Below, in pieces: positions 25,366 to 33,376 of a stretch of 64,000 nucleotides of DNA. The notes beneath the pieces are model-generated. The model made no database searches, was not told the DNA's origin, and saw only the letters and a list, made by a program, of their open reading frames with translations. Source of the stretch: an uncultured Oscillospiraceae bacterium (lineage in GTDB: Bacteria > Bacillota > Clostridia > Oscillospirales > Oscillospiraceae); contig CAKTXA010000002.1 of NCBI GenBank assembly GCA_934631005.1, forward strand, positions 62,001 to 126,000. Reading direction: 5' to 3'. The position numbers and the translations under genes were made by a program. Position 1 is the stretch's first letter. Every line of letters begins with the position of its first letter.

Positions 25366-27054
25366 TCATACGGCGTCCGCTTCCTCCAGCAGGCGCAAAA
25401 CTTCCTCCTTGCCCGCGCACGCCAGCACGCGTTCGGCCAGTGCCTGCGCGCGCTCCATCCGCGCACCCCGCAGGATGTGGCGCACACCCGCGATCGCACC
25501 GGGTGACATGCTCAGCTCGTCGAGTCCCAGCCCCAGCAGCAGCAGCGCCGCCTTTTTATTGCCCGCAAATTCGCCGCACATCCCCACCGGGATCCCGGCC
25601 GCATGGGCCGCGCGCGCCACGCGGTCGATGCTGCGCAGCACCGCCGGGTGCATCGGGTCATACAGCGCCGCGACCTTTTGGTTGCCGCGGTCCGCCGCCA
25701 GCATATACTGCGTCAGGTCGTTCGTGCCGATGCTGAAAAACGACACGCGCTTTGCAAATTCCTCCGCCAGCATCACCGCCGCCGGCGTCTCGATCATCAT
25801 ACCGGCGCGGATCGCGCGGTCATAGCCGACGCCCTCCGCGTCCAGCTCCCGCATGCACGCGTGCAGGCAGTCGTTTGCCTGCGTGAGCTCCTCGATGGAC
25901 GTGAGCATGGGATACATGATCTTCACATCGCCGTACACGCTTGCGCGCAGGATGGCACGCAGCTGCGTGCGGAAAATATCCGGCTGCTGCAGGCAGATGC
26001 GGATGGCGCGATAGCCGAGGAACGGGTTTTCCTCGCCGCTCAGGTCGCAGTAGGAGAGCTTTTTGTCCCCGCCGATGTCCAGCGTGCGGATGATGAGCTC
26101 CCGGCCCTGCAGCTGCTGCGCCGCTTCGCGGTAGGCGGCAAACTGCTCGTCCTCCGTGGGGAAGTGGTCGCTCTGCATATACAGAAATTCCGTGCGGAAC
26201 AGGCCCACGCCCTCCGCGCGCGGCGCGGCCAGACGGATCTCCTCCAGACTGCCGACGTTGGCATAGAGCCGTACCTGCCTGCCGTCCAGCGTAACGGCGG
26301 GCAGCCCCTCCTCCTGCCGCAGGAGCGCCTGCTCGCGCGCGGCCTGCTCGCGCTTTTGTGTAAAGCGCGCCAGCGCCGCCGCATCCGGCTCCAGCACGAT
26401 CTCGCCCGTCTGCGCGTCAAAGGCCAGCATCGTGCCGTCCTGCACGGCATCCAGCGCCTCGCCGACACCGACGAGCGCCGGGATGCCGTAGTTGCGGGCG
26501 ATGATCGCCACGTGGCTCGTCACGCCGCCCTCGCGCGTGAGAAAGCCGCGCACGTGCGTCAGATCGAGCTGTGCAAAATCCGACGGCGCAAGGTCGCGCG
26601 CCACGATCACGGCGTCCTCCGAAAGCTCGGCGAGCGGGCTGTCGTCAATGCCCTTGAGCGCCTTCAGCATCCGTTTGCCAACGTCGGCGATGTCCGCCCC
26701 GCGGGCGCGCATATATTCGTCCTCCATCGCGGAGAAAACGGCGACATATTCCTCAATGGTCTGCACCAGCGCCCATTCGGCGTTGCAGCCGTCACGGCTG
26801 ATCTTCTCGCGCACCTCGTCCGCCAGCGCGGGATCCTGCGCCAGCTCGCAGTGCGCGGCAAAGATCTCATGCTGCCCGGCAAGCTCCGTCAGCTCGGCGC
26901 AGACGCGCCCGACGGCGCGCGCAAAGCGCTCCGCCTCGTCCTGCGCGGTGCCGGACATGGCTTTTTCCGGCGTAAGCACCTGCTCGCGCACGACAACGGC
27001 CGGCGCGGCGGCAATGCCCTCAGTAAAGGTCTGCCGTGCCCAGATCGTTTTCAT
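25366..27054 (-). CDS. ptsI: PTS Enzyme I (phosphoenolpyruvate-protein phosphotransferase)
   Basis: A 562-residue full-length Enzyme I that moves phosphate from PEP to HPr. Domains in order are the HPr-binding helices, the phosphohistidine domain with GGVTSHVAIIARNYGIPALVG split as GGVTSH (His181) and AIIARNYGIP, and the PEP-binding barrel with EGVGLFRTEFLYM, the RTLDIGGDK loop and the catalytic Cys in GMCGEFAG. The sequence is complete, not a truncated DhaM-type EI. It lies 4 bp downstream of an HPr gene and upstream of dhaK, indicating a phosphorelay dedicated to this operon or shared with the cell. Confidence 0.96.
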   Translation of the reverse strand: MKTIWARQTFTEGIAAAPAVVVREQVLTPEKAMSGTAQDEAERFARAVGRVCAELTELAGQHEIFAAHCELAQDPALADEVREKISRDGCNAEWALVQTIEEYVAVFSAMEDEYMRARGADIADVGKRMLKALKGIDDSPLAELSEDAVIVARDLAPSDFAQLDLTHVRGFLTREGGVTSHVAIIARNYGIPALVGVGEALDAVQDGTMLAFDAQTGEIVLEPDAAALARFTQKREQAAREQALLRQEEGLPAVTLDGRQVRLYANVGSLEEIRLAAPRAEGVGLFRTEFLYMQSDHFPTEDEQFAAYREAAQQLQGRELIIRTLDIGGDKKLSYCDLSGEENPFLGYRAIRICLQQPDIFRTQLRAILRASVYGDVKIMYPMLTSIEELTQANDCLHACMRELDAEGVGYDRAIRAGMMIETPAAVMLAEEFAKRVSFFSIGTNDLTQYMLAADRGNQKVAALYDPMHPAVLRSIDRVARAAHAAGIPVGMCGEFAGNKKAALLLLGLGLDELSMSPGAIAGVRHILRGARMERAQALAERVLACAGKEEVLRLLEEADAV

Positions 27055-27058
27055 CGTC

Positions 27059-27331
27059 TCACCCCTCGCCGCAGCCGCTGTCGATCAGCGTGATCAGGCT
27101 GTCCACCGCCTGCTGCTCGTCCTCGCCCTCGGCGCGGACGCAGACCGGTGTCTGCCGCACCATGGAGAGCGTCAGGATCTTCAGCATCGACTTTGCGTCC
27201 GCGTCCCGGCCCGTGTTCAGATTGCGCACGGTGATGCGGGAGGCATATTTCTTCGCCTCGTTTACAAAGATCGCCGCAGGTCTTGCGTGCAGCCCGCTTT
27301 GGTTGATGACCGTTGTGTTGCGTTCATACAT
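27059..27331 (-). CDS. ptsH: PTS phosphocarrier HPr
   Basis: A 90-residue HPr with phosphoacceptor His15 in SGLHARPAA and the Firmicute regulatory serine (Ser48) in DAKSMLKIL. It could therefore be phosphorylated by EI and potentially by HPr kinase, linking it to catabolite control. The ribosome binding site GGGGGA lies inside the end of the preceding EIIB gene, and ptsI starts right behind its stop. It may be a private HPr of this operon or the cell's main one; the rest of the genome would decide. Confidence 0.94.
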   Translation of the reverse strand: MYERNTTVINQSGLHARPAAIFVNEAKKYASRITVRNLNTGRDADAKSMLKILTLSMVRQTPVCVRAEGEDEQQAVDSLITLIDSGCGEG

Positions 27332-27334
27332 AGC

Positions 27335-27862
27335 TCATGTTCCCCCGTTGTCATTTCCGGCTTCCGGTATTTTTTCTTCAAACAGCGCCCGCAGCGCCGC
27401 CTCGTGCAGCGGCTGGCGCGGGTCGGACGGATAGCGCCCGATCCAGATCTCACGCCCGCGCCGCAAAAGCGCGAGCAGATAGCGGGCATCCTCCTGCGTC
27501 AGCGCCGTGTATTCGCCGAGCAGTCGGCTGCCGGGGCGCTCACGGATGGTGCCGATGTTGATCCGCTGGTCCGCTGGCAGGCAGTCGGCCAGCGCCGCCG
27601 CGTCGGCGGGCGAGCCGACGATCACCACGCCGCGCGCCTCGCTCTGCGCCAGCTGCCGGATCCTTTCCGGCGCGTCGCGCATCTCCGCGATCTCCAGCGT
27701 GCACTCCTGCGGCTTGGAAAAGTTCAGGATCTGCCGCGTATAGCCGTCGTTTGCCGCACTGTCGCTGCAAACGAGAATGTGCGTGAATTTCAGCTGCTTT
27801 CTCCACAGAAACGCGACCTGACCATGTAAAAGCCGGTCGTCGATCCGAAATAATACGATCAT
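27335..27862 (-). CDS. PTS EIIB, mannose/fructose/sorbose family (second copy)
   Basis: A 175-residue man-type EIIB. The phosphorylated His13 lies in DDRLLHGQVAFLW. The Rossmann-like body (ILVCSDSAANDGYTRQIL, INIGTIRERPG) is typical. ATG 27862 follows GGGAG; longer in-frame starts encode an Arg-rich tail from non-coding sequence. It is distinct from the EIIB at 30943-31440 and is paired with the EIIA gene 16 bp upstream. It lies 3 bp from HPr. It may serve a different EIIC/D or regulate the PRD protein. Confidence 0.9.
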   Translation of the reverse strand: MIVLFRIDDRLLHGQVAFLWRKQLKFTHILVCSDSAANDGYTRQILNFSKPQECTLEIAEMRDAPERIRQLAQSEARGVVIVGSPADAAALADCLPADQRINIGTIRERPGSRLLGEYTALTQEDARYLLALLRRGREIWIGRYPSDPRQPLHEAALRALFEEKIPEAGNDNGGT

Positions 27863-27878
27863 GGCTTGCTCCCATCTG

Positions 27879-28253
27879 TTAGTCTGTTGCGTGCGCGCAG
27901 GCGCGCATCGCCTGCTGCGTCTGCGCGATCTGCGCCTGCGCCGCCGCGCCATCCGGCAGCCCCTGCCGGATCAGCTCCGCCGTCAGCTCCGCCGGAAGCC
28001 CGGCAAACAGCCGGAAGCGGTGGCTCTGCGTCAGGTAGAGAAAATACTGCGTCGCCGAGCCGATCAGGATGTCGGAGAATACCGTCACATCCTCGTCCGA
28101 CGCGTCCAGATACGCCTGCGCCCGCTCGCGAAACTGCGTCACATCCTCGCGCATGGCGAGCGTGTCGATCGCCGTCTCGCAGCCAAGGCGCGCCAGCACC
28201 GCGCGGCGGTAATCGTCCGGGAAGTCCCCGTGTCCGGTCATCAGGATCCTCAT
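27879..28253 (-). CDS. PTS EIIA, mannose family (second copy)
   Basis: A 124-residue man-type EIIA with phosphoacceptor His8 in LMTGHGDFPDD. The usual GGSP loop is replaced by IGSATQY, so it is a divergent member. DhaM proteins also begin with this EIIA fold, so with HPr and EI downstream it may complete the phosphate path to DhaL-ADP. Its ATG overlaps the stop of the PRD regulator by four bases (ATGA), indicating translational coupling. Confidence 0.85.
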   Translation of the reverse strand: MRILMTGHGDFPDDYRRAVLARLGCETAIDTLAMREDVTQFRERAQAYLDASDEDVTVFSDILIGSATQYFLYLTQSHRFRLFAGLPAELTAELIRQGLPDGAAAQAQIAQTQQAMRACAHATD

Positions 28254-30148
28254 AGCGCTTCCCCCAGCATCCAGGCGCGGTAGTCGGCAAAGCTGTCGGG
28301 CCGCGTCAGGCAGCTCCCGTCCGCCGCGTTCAGCCGCTCGCGCAGGAGGGCGTAGAGCGTCTCCAGCGTGATGAGGTCATTCTGCGGCGTGTTCACCCAG
28401 AAGATATGCTGCGCATATTGCTTTTTCCAGATCACCGGCTTTTTCGTTCCGGCGTAGAAGATAAATTTTTCCGGCAGCGTCGTGCGCGTATGCAGAAGCA
28501 CGATGCCGCCGCTGAGCTCGCCGCTCACGAACGTCTCCGCTTCGTTCAGCTCCGCGAGCACGCGCTCCTTTTCCGGGAACTGCGCGGCGATCTGATGCAA
28601 AATCGCGGCGCGGTCGCTCGCAGGAAGCCCGCTCAGAAAGCGGTCCGGCCGCAGATACTCCTCCAGCCCGATCCGCCTGCGCTGGACGCTGCGGATGATG
28701 CGGCGGAGATTCTTGCGGTAATACGGCTCCGCCGACAGATACACCACCGGCACGTCCAGATGCGTCTGCGCCGGGATGGTGGAGAGCACCAGATCGTACT
28801 GCCGCAGATCCATCGAGCGCACGTCGGCGTAGGTGCGGATCGTGAGCGAGTCGAAATACGACTCGATCGCGCCGGACAGTTCGTTCATCAGGACCGCCGC
28901 CTCGCCGCGGCCGTGATAGCACACCAGCAGGATATTCAGGTGGCTCTTTTTGCGCCCGAGCAGCAGCAGGTTCGTATACATCACGATGTAGGAGAACTCG
29001 TCCGCGCTCATCCGCACGCCATACTGCTCGCAGATCAAACGGCAGATGTCCATAGAGATATGCACCGCCAGCGGGTACTGCGCAAAAATGTCGTATTTCT
29101 GCGGGTTGCGCGCGATGATGCCGCTGCGCAGCCGCTGCACCATGCCGGGCAGATGCAGGCGCATGTAGCGGTCGAACTGCTCCGTCTGTGCGGGCGAAAA
29201 GCCATAGCGCTCGGCGAGCATCTGATAGATCCGCCGCATCGTCAGCCCCGTCTGGCGGCTGAGCACGTCCTGCGACGATTCGCGCACGCACTTGTTCTGC
29301 AGGTGCAGCGCAAAGTACAGCACCTCGTCATACGGCAGCAGCAGATGATAGCGGTTCTCCAGCTCATGGATCAGCCACGTCGCCGCCTGCACCTCCGCGC
29401 TGCCCTCCAGACGCTTCTGCGTGGCGCTGTCGATCTGCACGTAGTTATAAAACCGCCACCGGCGCAGCGCGATCAGCAGGTGGACGGTCATATTCTCAAA
29501 CGCGTACCCGCTGAGCGACAGCGAAAACCGCTCCGCCGCCGTCTGCAGCAGCGCGGAGATCTCGCCGACCTCCTTTTGGTTCAGGTCGCTGCGAAGCATC
29601 GCGTTGTCCGCGGCAAAATAACTTGCGTCGCTGTGGAAAAATACCTCGGAGATGCAAAGGCGCTTATCCGCCTCGCGCCCCTCCAGCAGGATGCCGTGAT
29701 TCGGGCGCACCGTGAGCGTCAGGCCAAACTCCGCCAGACGCTCGCGCACGTCGCGCATATCCCGCGTTATCGTCGTCCTGCTGATGAGCAGCTCGCTTGC
29801 GAGATTCTCAATTTGCAGGTAATAGTCAATGGAAAGCAGTTTTTTGATGATATAGGTCACGCGCTCATAGCGGCTCGTGGGGACGGCCGCGTTCTGCGGG
29901 CTGTCCTCCGATGTGAGCTGCTGAAAATAGGGGTCGAACAGAGCCCGGTCTACGACCTTCAGCTCATAGCCTCTGCCCATATGCGCCTCGATGCGCGCGC
30001 CGTGCCGTAAAAGCGTTTGTCCGAGCTGTCTGAGATCCTCCTTGATCGTGCGCGTGCTGACGCCCGCGGCGTCCGCCAGCGCCTGACTGGGGCAGACCGT
30101 CTCCCGGCTGAGCATCAGCAGGATCGTCCGGATCCGGTTATCGGTCAT
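28250..30148 (-). CDS. PRD-containing PTS-responsive transcription regulator (MtlR/LicR-like)
   Basis: 632 residues. An N-terminal HTH (about 1-55) and a second Mga-like HTH (LLISRTTITRDMRDV, ~105-120) bind DNA. Two PTS regulation domains follow (~170-400), with candidate phosphohistidines in MTVHLLIAL, YFALHLQNK and RYMRLHLPG. The fourth site reads IVMYTNLLL, with Tyr where His is usual. An EIIB-like domain has its Cys in LLVCYHGRGE (~407), and an EIIA-like domain has its His in GIVLLHTRTT (~549). It should activate the operon according to PTS phosphorylation state. It starts at ATG 30148 behind GGAG and sits mid-operon, implying feedback. Confidence 0.9.
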   Translation of the reverse strand: MTDNRIRTILLMLSRETVCPSQALADAAGVSTRTIKEDLRQLGQTLLRHGARIEAHMGRGYELKVVDRALFDPYFQQLTSEDSPQNAAVPTSRYERVTYIIKKLLSIDYYLQIENLASELLISRTTITRDMRDVRERLAEFGLTLTVRPNHGILLEGREADKRLCISEVFFHSDASYFAADNAMLRSDLNQKEVGEISALLQTAAERFSLSLSGYAFENMTVHLLIALRRWRFYNYVQIDSATQKRLEGSAEVQAATWLIHELENRYHLLLPYDEVLYFALHLQNKCVRESSQDVLSRQTGLTMRRIYQMLAERYGFSPAQTEQFDRYMRLHLPGMVQRLRSGIIARNPQKYDIFAQYPLAVHISMDICRLICEQYGVRMSADEFSYIVMYTNLLLLGRKKSHLNILLVCYHGRGEAAVLMNELSGAIESYFDSLTIRTYADVRSMDLRQYDLVLSTIPAQTHLDVPVVYLSAEPYYRKNLRRIIRSVQRRRIGLEEYLRPDRFLSGLPASDRAAILHQIAAQFPEKERVLAELNEAETFVSGELSGGIVLLHTRTTLPEKFIFYAGTKKPVIWKKQYAQHIFWVNTPQNDLITLETLYALLRERLNAADGSCLTRPDSFADYRAWMLGEAL

Positions 30149-30152
30149 CTCA

Positions 30153-30572
30153 TCAGCTCCTGTCAGCAAAGTGGTCTTTTTGCAGATACGCTGCAAAAAC
30201 GTGGTTCACATCCATGCACTGCTCCGCCGCATATTGCACGGCGGCGGAGATCTGCCGCTCGGGCGGCGCGGTCTCATCGCCGCAGAAGTAGTGCAGCAGC
30301 ATCGGGACCGTCACCGGCGCGGCAAAATGCAGCTTTTCCCTCGCCGCAAAGTCCGGCGGCAGCGCCGGGATCCGCTCACAGAATACCGCCAGCCACGCCG
30401 CGTCCGCCGCCAGCGCCGCAAGGCGCGCGCAAAGCTCGTCCTCCGGCAGTGCATCGTCCAGCAGGCAGACCTCGCCTACCGGGCCCATGATCTGCTCCAG
30501 GCTGCTCATCAGCGCCCGCGCCCAGTCGCGCTGCGCCAGCAGGACTGTTTTGTGGCCTGTTTGCCGCTGCAT
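30153..30572 (-). CDS. Degenerate EIIA-like protein lacking the phosphoacceptor histidine
   Basis: 139 residues, with no family recognised with certainty. Its layout parallels man-type EIIA: a first strand TVLLA, a helix ARALMSSLEQIMG, a strand GEVCLLDD, and later APVTVPMLLHYF, which matches the EIIA segment GVNLPLLIEL. Where real EIIAs have THG after strand one, this protein has QRD, so it cannot be phosphorylated there. It starts at ATG 30572 behind GGGAGG and ends 4 bp before the PRD regulator, suggesting a regulatory role. The EIIA relationship is my inference and needs a structure-based comparison. Confidence 0.6.
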   Translation of the reverse strand: MQRQTGHKTVLLAQRDWARALMSSLEQIMGPVGEVCLLDDALPEDELCARLAALAADAAWLAVFCERIPALPPDFAAREKLHFAAPVTVPMLLHYFCGDETAPPERQISAAVQYAAEQCMDVNHVFAAYLQKDHFADRS

Positions 30573-30605
30573 CGCTATTCCTCCCTCGCCGCCTGAAACA
30601 CGCAT

Positions 30606-30637
30606 GGAGGCAGTCTCGGTGTCCCGGGACTGCCTCC
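30606..30637 (-). other. 14-bp intercistronic hairpin in the PTS operon
   Basis: A stem of 14 pairs (one G-U) with a four-base loop lies between the cupin gene and the EIIA-like gene. No U-run follows, so it is more likely an mRNA processing or stability element, or an attenuation site, than a terminator. Confidence 0.55.
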
Positions 30638-30651
30638 CGGCAGACGCCTTC

Positions 30652-30930
30652 TCAGTCGTGCTTCATGTTGAAAATATAGTGCTTGCGGATCGGCTCGACC
30701 ACGCCCCAGACACACTTGAGTCCCGGGCGGAACGTGACCAGATCGCCCACGCCGAAGTCATAGCGCGTGCCGTCCGGCAGCTCCACATACGCCTTGCCCT
30801 CGATCACGAGGCAGGTCTCCTCGCGCTCGTCATAGACGGTGTCCCAGCGGTCCACATCGTGTTCCCACGTGGGCTGGCTCTCCAGAAGCGCCTTTTCCTC
30901 GGCGGTCGGTTTACGGATCCATACGTCCAT
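30652..30930 (-). CDS. Small cupin-domain protein
   Basis: A 92-residue single-cupin protein. The barrel is visible in ETCLVIEGKAYVELPDGTRYDFGVGDLVTF, cited here by its key residues Glu and Gly-Asp pairs rather than in full. The usual two-His motif is weak, so metal binding and catalysis are uncertain. Cupins in sugar operons are often isomerases, epimerases or sugar-binding accessories. It starts at ATG 30930 behind GGAGAG, 12 bp after the EIIB gene, and is clearly part of the PTS operon. The function is not assigned. Confidence 0.75.
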   Translation of the reverse strand: MDVWIRKPTAEEKALLESQPTWEHDVDRWDTVYDEREETCLVIEGKAYVELPDGTRYDFGVGDLVTFRPGLKCVWGVVEPIRKHYIFNMKHD

Positions 30931-30942
30931 TATAGTCTCTCC

Positions 30943-31440
30943 TCACAGATTTGGATAGTTTTTCGCCTTCACGCTTGCCCACGGCACGGGCTTGTCGTCG
31001 GGCACGGGCTGGAAGTAGCCGTCCATGCCGTCCTTCACCATCTCGTCCAGCATCCGGGCGTCCTCGTCGTCAAACGAGATCGGCCCGAGCACGACCTTGC
31101 GCCCGACGCCGCCGCCGATGCTGCCGATCTGCATGGCGGGATACTTGAAGCCCGCCTGATAGGCCTTGTAGGCCATGGGCATATTCTTGAACAGGACGAA
31201 TACCGGCACGTCGCCGAACTCGTCGTTCTGCCAGCGCTTACCGGCCTCCGCCGTCGAGATGACCTCCAGCGTGGTGCCGACCGGCGTCGCCATCAGGAAG
31301 ATCGACGTCAAAAACGGGTCCTTCGCGATCATATCGTCGATGATATAGATCTTTTTTGCGCCGGTTTTATAGAGCCACTGCGTGCAGACCTGTCCGTGGA
31401 TCAGTCTTGCGTCAATGCGCACCAAAGCCAATGTTGCCAT
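30943..31440 (-). CDS. PTS EIIB, mannose/fructose/sorbose family
   Basis: A 165-residue man-type EIIB with phosphorylated His15 in RIDARLIHGQVCTQW, followed by the expected YIIDDMIAKDPF and IGSIGGGVGR segments. It should receive phosphate from the EIIA at 35482-35877 and give it to the sugar crossing the EIICD. It lies 45 bp after the aldolase gene and before the cupin. Length and motifs are complete. Confidence 0.94.
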   Translation of the reverse strand: MATLALVRIDARLIHGQVCTQWLYKTGAKKIYIIDDMIAKDPFLTSIFLMATPVGTTLEVISTAEAGKRWQNDEFGDVPVFVLFKNMPMAYKAYQAGFKYPAMQIGSIGGGVGRKVVLGPISFDDEDARMLDEMVKDGMDGYFQPVPDDKPVPWASVKAKNYPNL

Positions 31441-31485
31441 TTGGATCCCACTCCTTTTGAAATGTCGGTATTCCGGGCCTCCCGG

Positions 31486-32355
31486 TCAGTCCGTGATCTT
31501 GAGCCAGTTCTTGCCCTCCGAGCCGGTGAGCTTCATGTAGTGGATCACGCGCTCCTTGTAGCCGGCCCACATGATGTTGCCCGCCTGACGCGCGCCCAGC
31601 GTGAAGTCGCCCGGAGTCCCGGCCTGATAGTGCTCGATGAGCTTCTGATAGCCCCAGTTGTAGGCGTCGGAGCCCATGTTGACCTTCTGCGTGCCGATGC
31701 GGCAGCAGCGCGCGATGTTGTCGTCGCCCGACCACGAGCCGCCGTGGAACACCAGCGGGATGGAGACCTTGCTCTTGATCTTCTCCAGACGCTCAAAGTC
31801 GATGTCGGGCGCCTTGGTGGTGTACTCGCCGTGCGCCATGCCGATGGAGACCGCCAGCGTGTCGCAGCCGGACAGCTCCACGAACTTCGCCGCCATATCG
31901 GGGTCGGTCAGGAACGCCTCGCGCTTTTCGGCGTAGTCGCAGCCGTCCGCGATCTGGCCAAACTCCGCCTCGACCGTGATGCCGAGCGGCTCGCAGATGC
32001 GCTTAAAGTACGCGACCTCCTTCGCGTTCTCCTCAAAGGACAGGCTGGCACGGTCGACCATGATACCGGTGAAGCCGCCGTAAATCGCCTGCACGCAGCA
32101 CTCGTAGGTATCGCCGTGGTCGAGGTTCAGCGCGACGGGGATACGCACCTCGTTGGCCAGCTGGCCGACGATACGGCCGAAGGAGACCAGATCCTTATGG
32201 TTATTGGGCAGGACGTCGATGATGACCGGCGCGTCCAGCTCCACAGCCGCCTCCAGGCAGGCGCGGACGGAGTCCTCGTTAAAGACGTTGGGCGCGAGCA
32301 CACCGTAGCCGCCCTTCTGAGCCTTCTTCATAATTTCGAGCATGGATACTAACAT
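31486..32355 (-). CDS. Class II (zinc) ketose-bisphosphate aldolase, GatY/KbaY-like
   Basis: A 289-residue metal-dependent aldolase. Zinc ligands and catalytic residues are visible in NLDHGDTYE, EAEFGQIAD, AHGEYT and VFHGGS; NMGSDAYNW is the phosphate/substrate loop. The family cleaves fructose-, tagatose- or related ketose (bis)phosphates to a three-carbon ketone (usually DHAP) and an aldehyde. With DhaK/DhaL in the same operon, a substrate releasing free or phosphorylated dihydroxyacetone is plausible. ATG 32355 follows GGAGG. Which sugar phosphate it acts on cannot be read from sequence. Confidence 0.9.
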   Translation of the reverse strand: MLVSMLEIMKKAQKGGYGVLAPNVFNEDSVRACLEAAVELDAPVIIDVLPNNHKDLVSFGRIVGQLANEVRIPVALNLDHGDTYECCVQAIYGGFTGIMVDRASLSFEENAKEVAYFKRICEPLGITVEAEFGQIADGCDYAEKREAFLTDPDMAAKFVELSGCDTLAVSIGMAHGEYTTKAPDIDFERLEKIKSKVSIPLVFHGGSWSGDDNIARCCRIGTQKVNMGSDAYNWGYQKLIEHYQAGTPGDFTLGARQAGNIMWAGYKERVIHYMKLTGSEGKNWLKITD

Positions 32356-32377
32356 TGCAAATTCCTCCTGTTATTTT

Positions 32378-33364
32378 TCAGCACATTTGTTTTTGTACCT
32401 GGTTGACAAAAAAGATCATATCTGTAAGGGTCTCGTCCCGTTTGCGGTCGAACAGCACATCGTGGCGGCTGCCGCTGTAAAACTTGTAGAACGTATTGAC
32501 CCTGTTTTTCATCTTCATCATGTTGAGCACCGGCGCTAGATCCGCCGTGCGCCCGTTGGCGGCGTCGTCGCCGCCGGAAATAAAGTAGACCGGCATGTAT
32601 TTCGGCAGCAGCTCCACCCACGCGCGCAGCCGGTAGGCGCTCTCCGCCTGCAAAACCGTGCGCCAGCTCGCGAGATCGTACTGCACGGCGTTTTCCTCGT
32701 CCTGCTGATAGCGCCGCAGCGCGTGCGTGCTCGCAAGACGCCAGCGGTTTTTGGCCGTGCCCTCGAACAGCGCGTCGTAGGATGCGCCCATGCAGGCGTC
32801 CATCCGGTCGGAGACCGCCGATTCCGGGAGCCTGCGCAGCTCCTGCGCGCAGAGCTTCAGCTGCCTGCGCACGCCGCCGGCATAGCCGCGGTCGGCGCAG
32901 AGGATCAGGGCGTTGCAGTCCGGATAACGGATGGCGTACAGCTTGGCCAGCGCCGAGCCGAAGCCCATCCCGACGATGCAGCGCAGCGTCGGCCGCGCCA
33001 CCTCATGCGGCGAGCCGCCGTGCGGCCCGGCATAGACGATCTGGCGGCGGATCTCCGGCTCAAAGTCTTTTAGGACGAGCAGGAACATCGTGTGGATGTC
33101 CTCCAGCAGAGCCGACGCCGAGCGCAGCGAGGCAGGCTTCCGATCGCCGGGCTGCGCGGACGCGCCATGTCCCGGCAGGCTGAAGCCGAAGGCCACATAC
33201 CCCGCCTCGCAGAACTGCCGCAGGATGGCGTCGTAGCGCCCGATGTGCTCGCACGTGTCATGCACGAACTGAACGTAGCCCTTCGGCGCGTCCGGCGCGT
33301 AGGCGATACCGTACAGCGCGGCGCTGCCGTCCGTGGCGGGAAAGCGGTACTCTTTTCTGGTCAT
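32378..33364 (-). CDS. Alpha/beta-hydrolase-fold protein with Gly at the nucleophile position
   Basis: A 328-residue protein resembling monoacylglycerol lipases: HDTCEHIGRY matches the HGMxEHSGRY oxyanion region, LPGHGAS follows, and the triad Asp (GGDDAANG) and His (SRHDVLFD) are in place. The nucleophile elbow, normally GHSMG, reads GMGFG, with GGC at 32963-32965 where AGC/Ser is expected. It therefore probably lacks normal hydrolase activity. An extra loop GPHGGSPHEVARP precedes the elbow. It sits between the aldolase and a small membrane protein in the PTS operon. It might bind a ligand or partner, or be a recent loss. Confidence 0.8.
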   Translation of the reverse strand: MTRKEYRFPATDGSAALYGIAYAPDAPKGYVQFVHDTCEHIGRYDAILRQFCEAGYVAFGFSLPGHGASAQPGDRKPASLRSASALLEDIHTMFLLVLKDFEPEIRRQIVYAGPHGGSPHEVARPTLRCIVGMGFGSALAKLYAIRYPDCNALILCADRGYAGGVRRQLKLCAQELRRLPESAVSDRMDACMGASYDALFEGTAKNRWRLASTHALRRYQQDEENAVQYDLASWRTVLQAESAYRLRAWVELLPKYMPVYFISGGDDAANGRTADLAPVLNMMKMKNRVNTFYKFYSGSRHDVLFDRKRDETLTDMIFFVNQVQKQMC

Positions 33365-33376
33365 GCCGTCCGCTCC

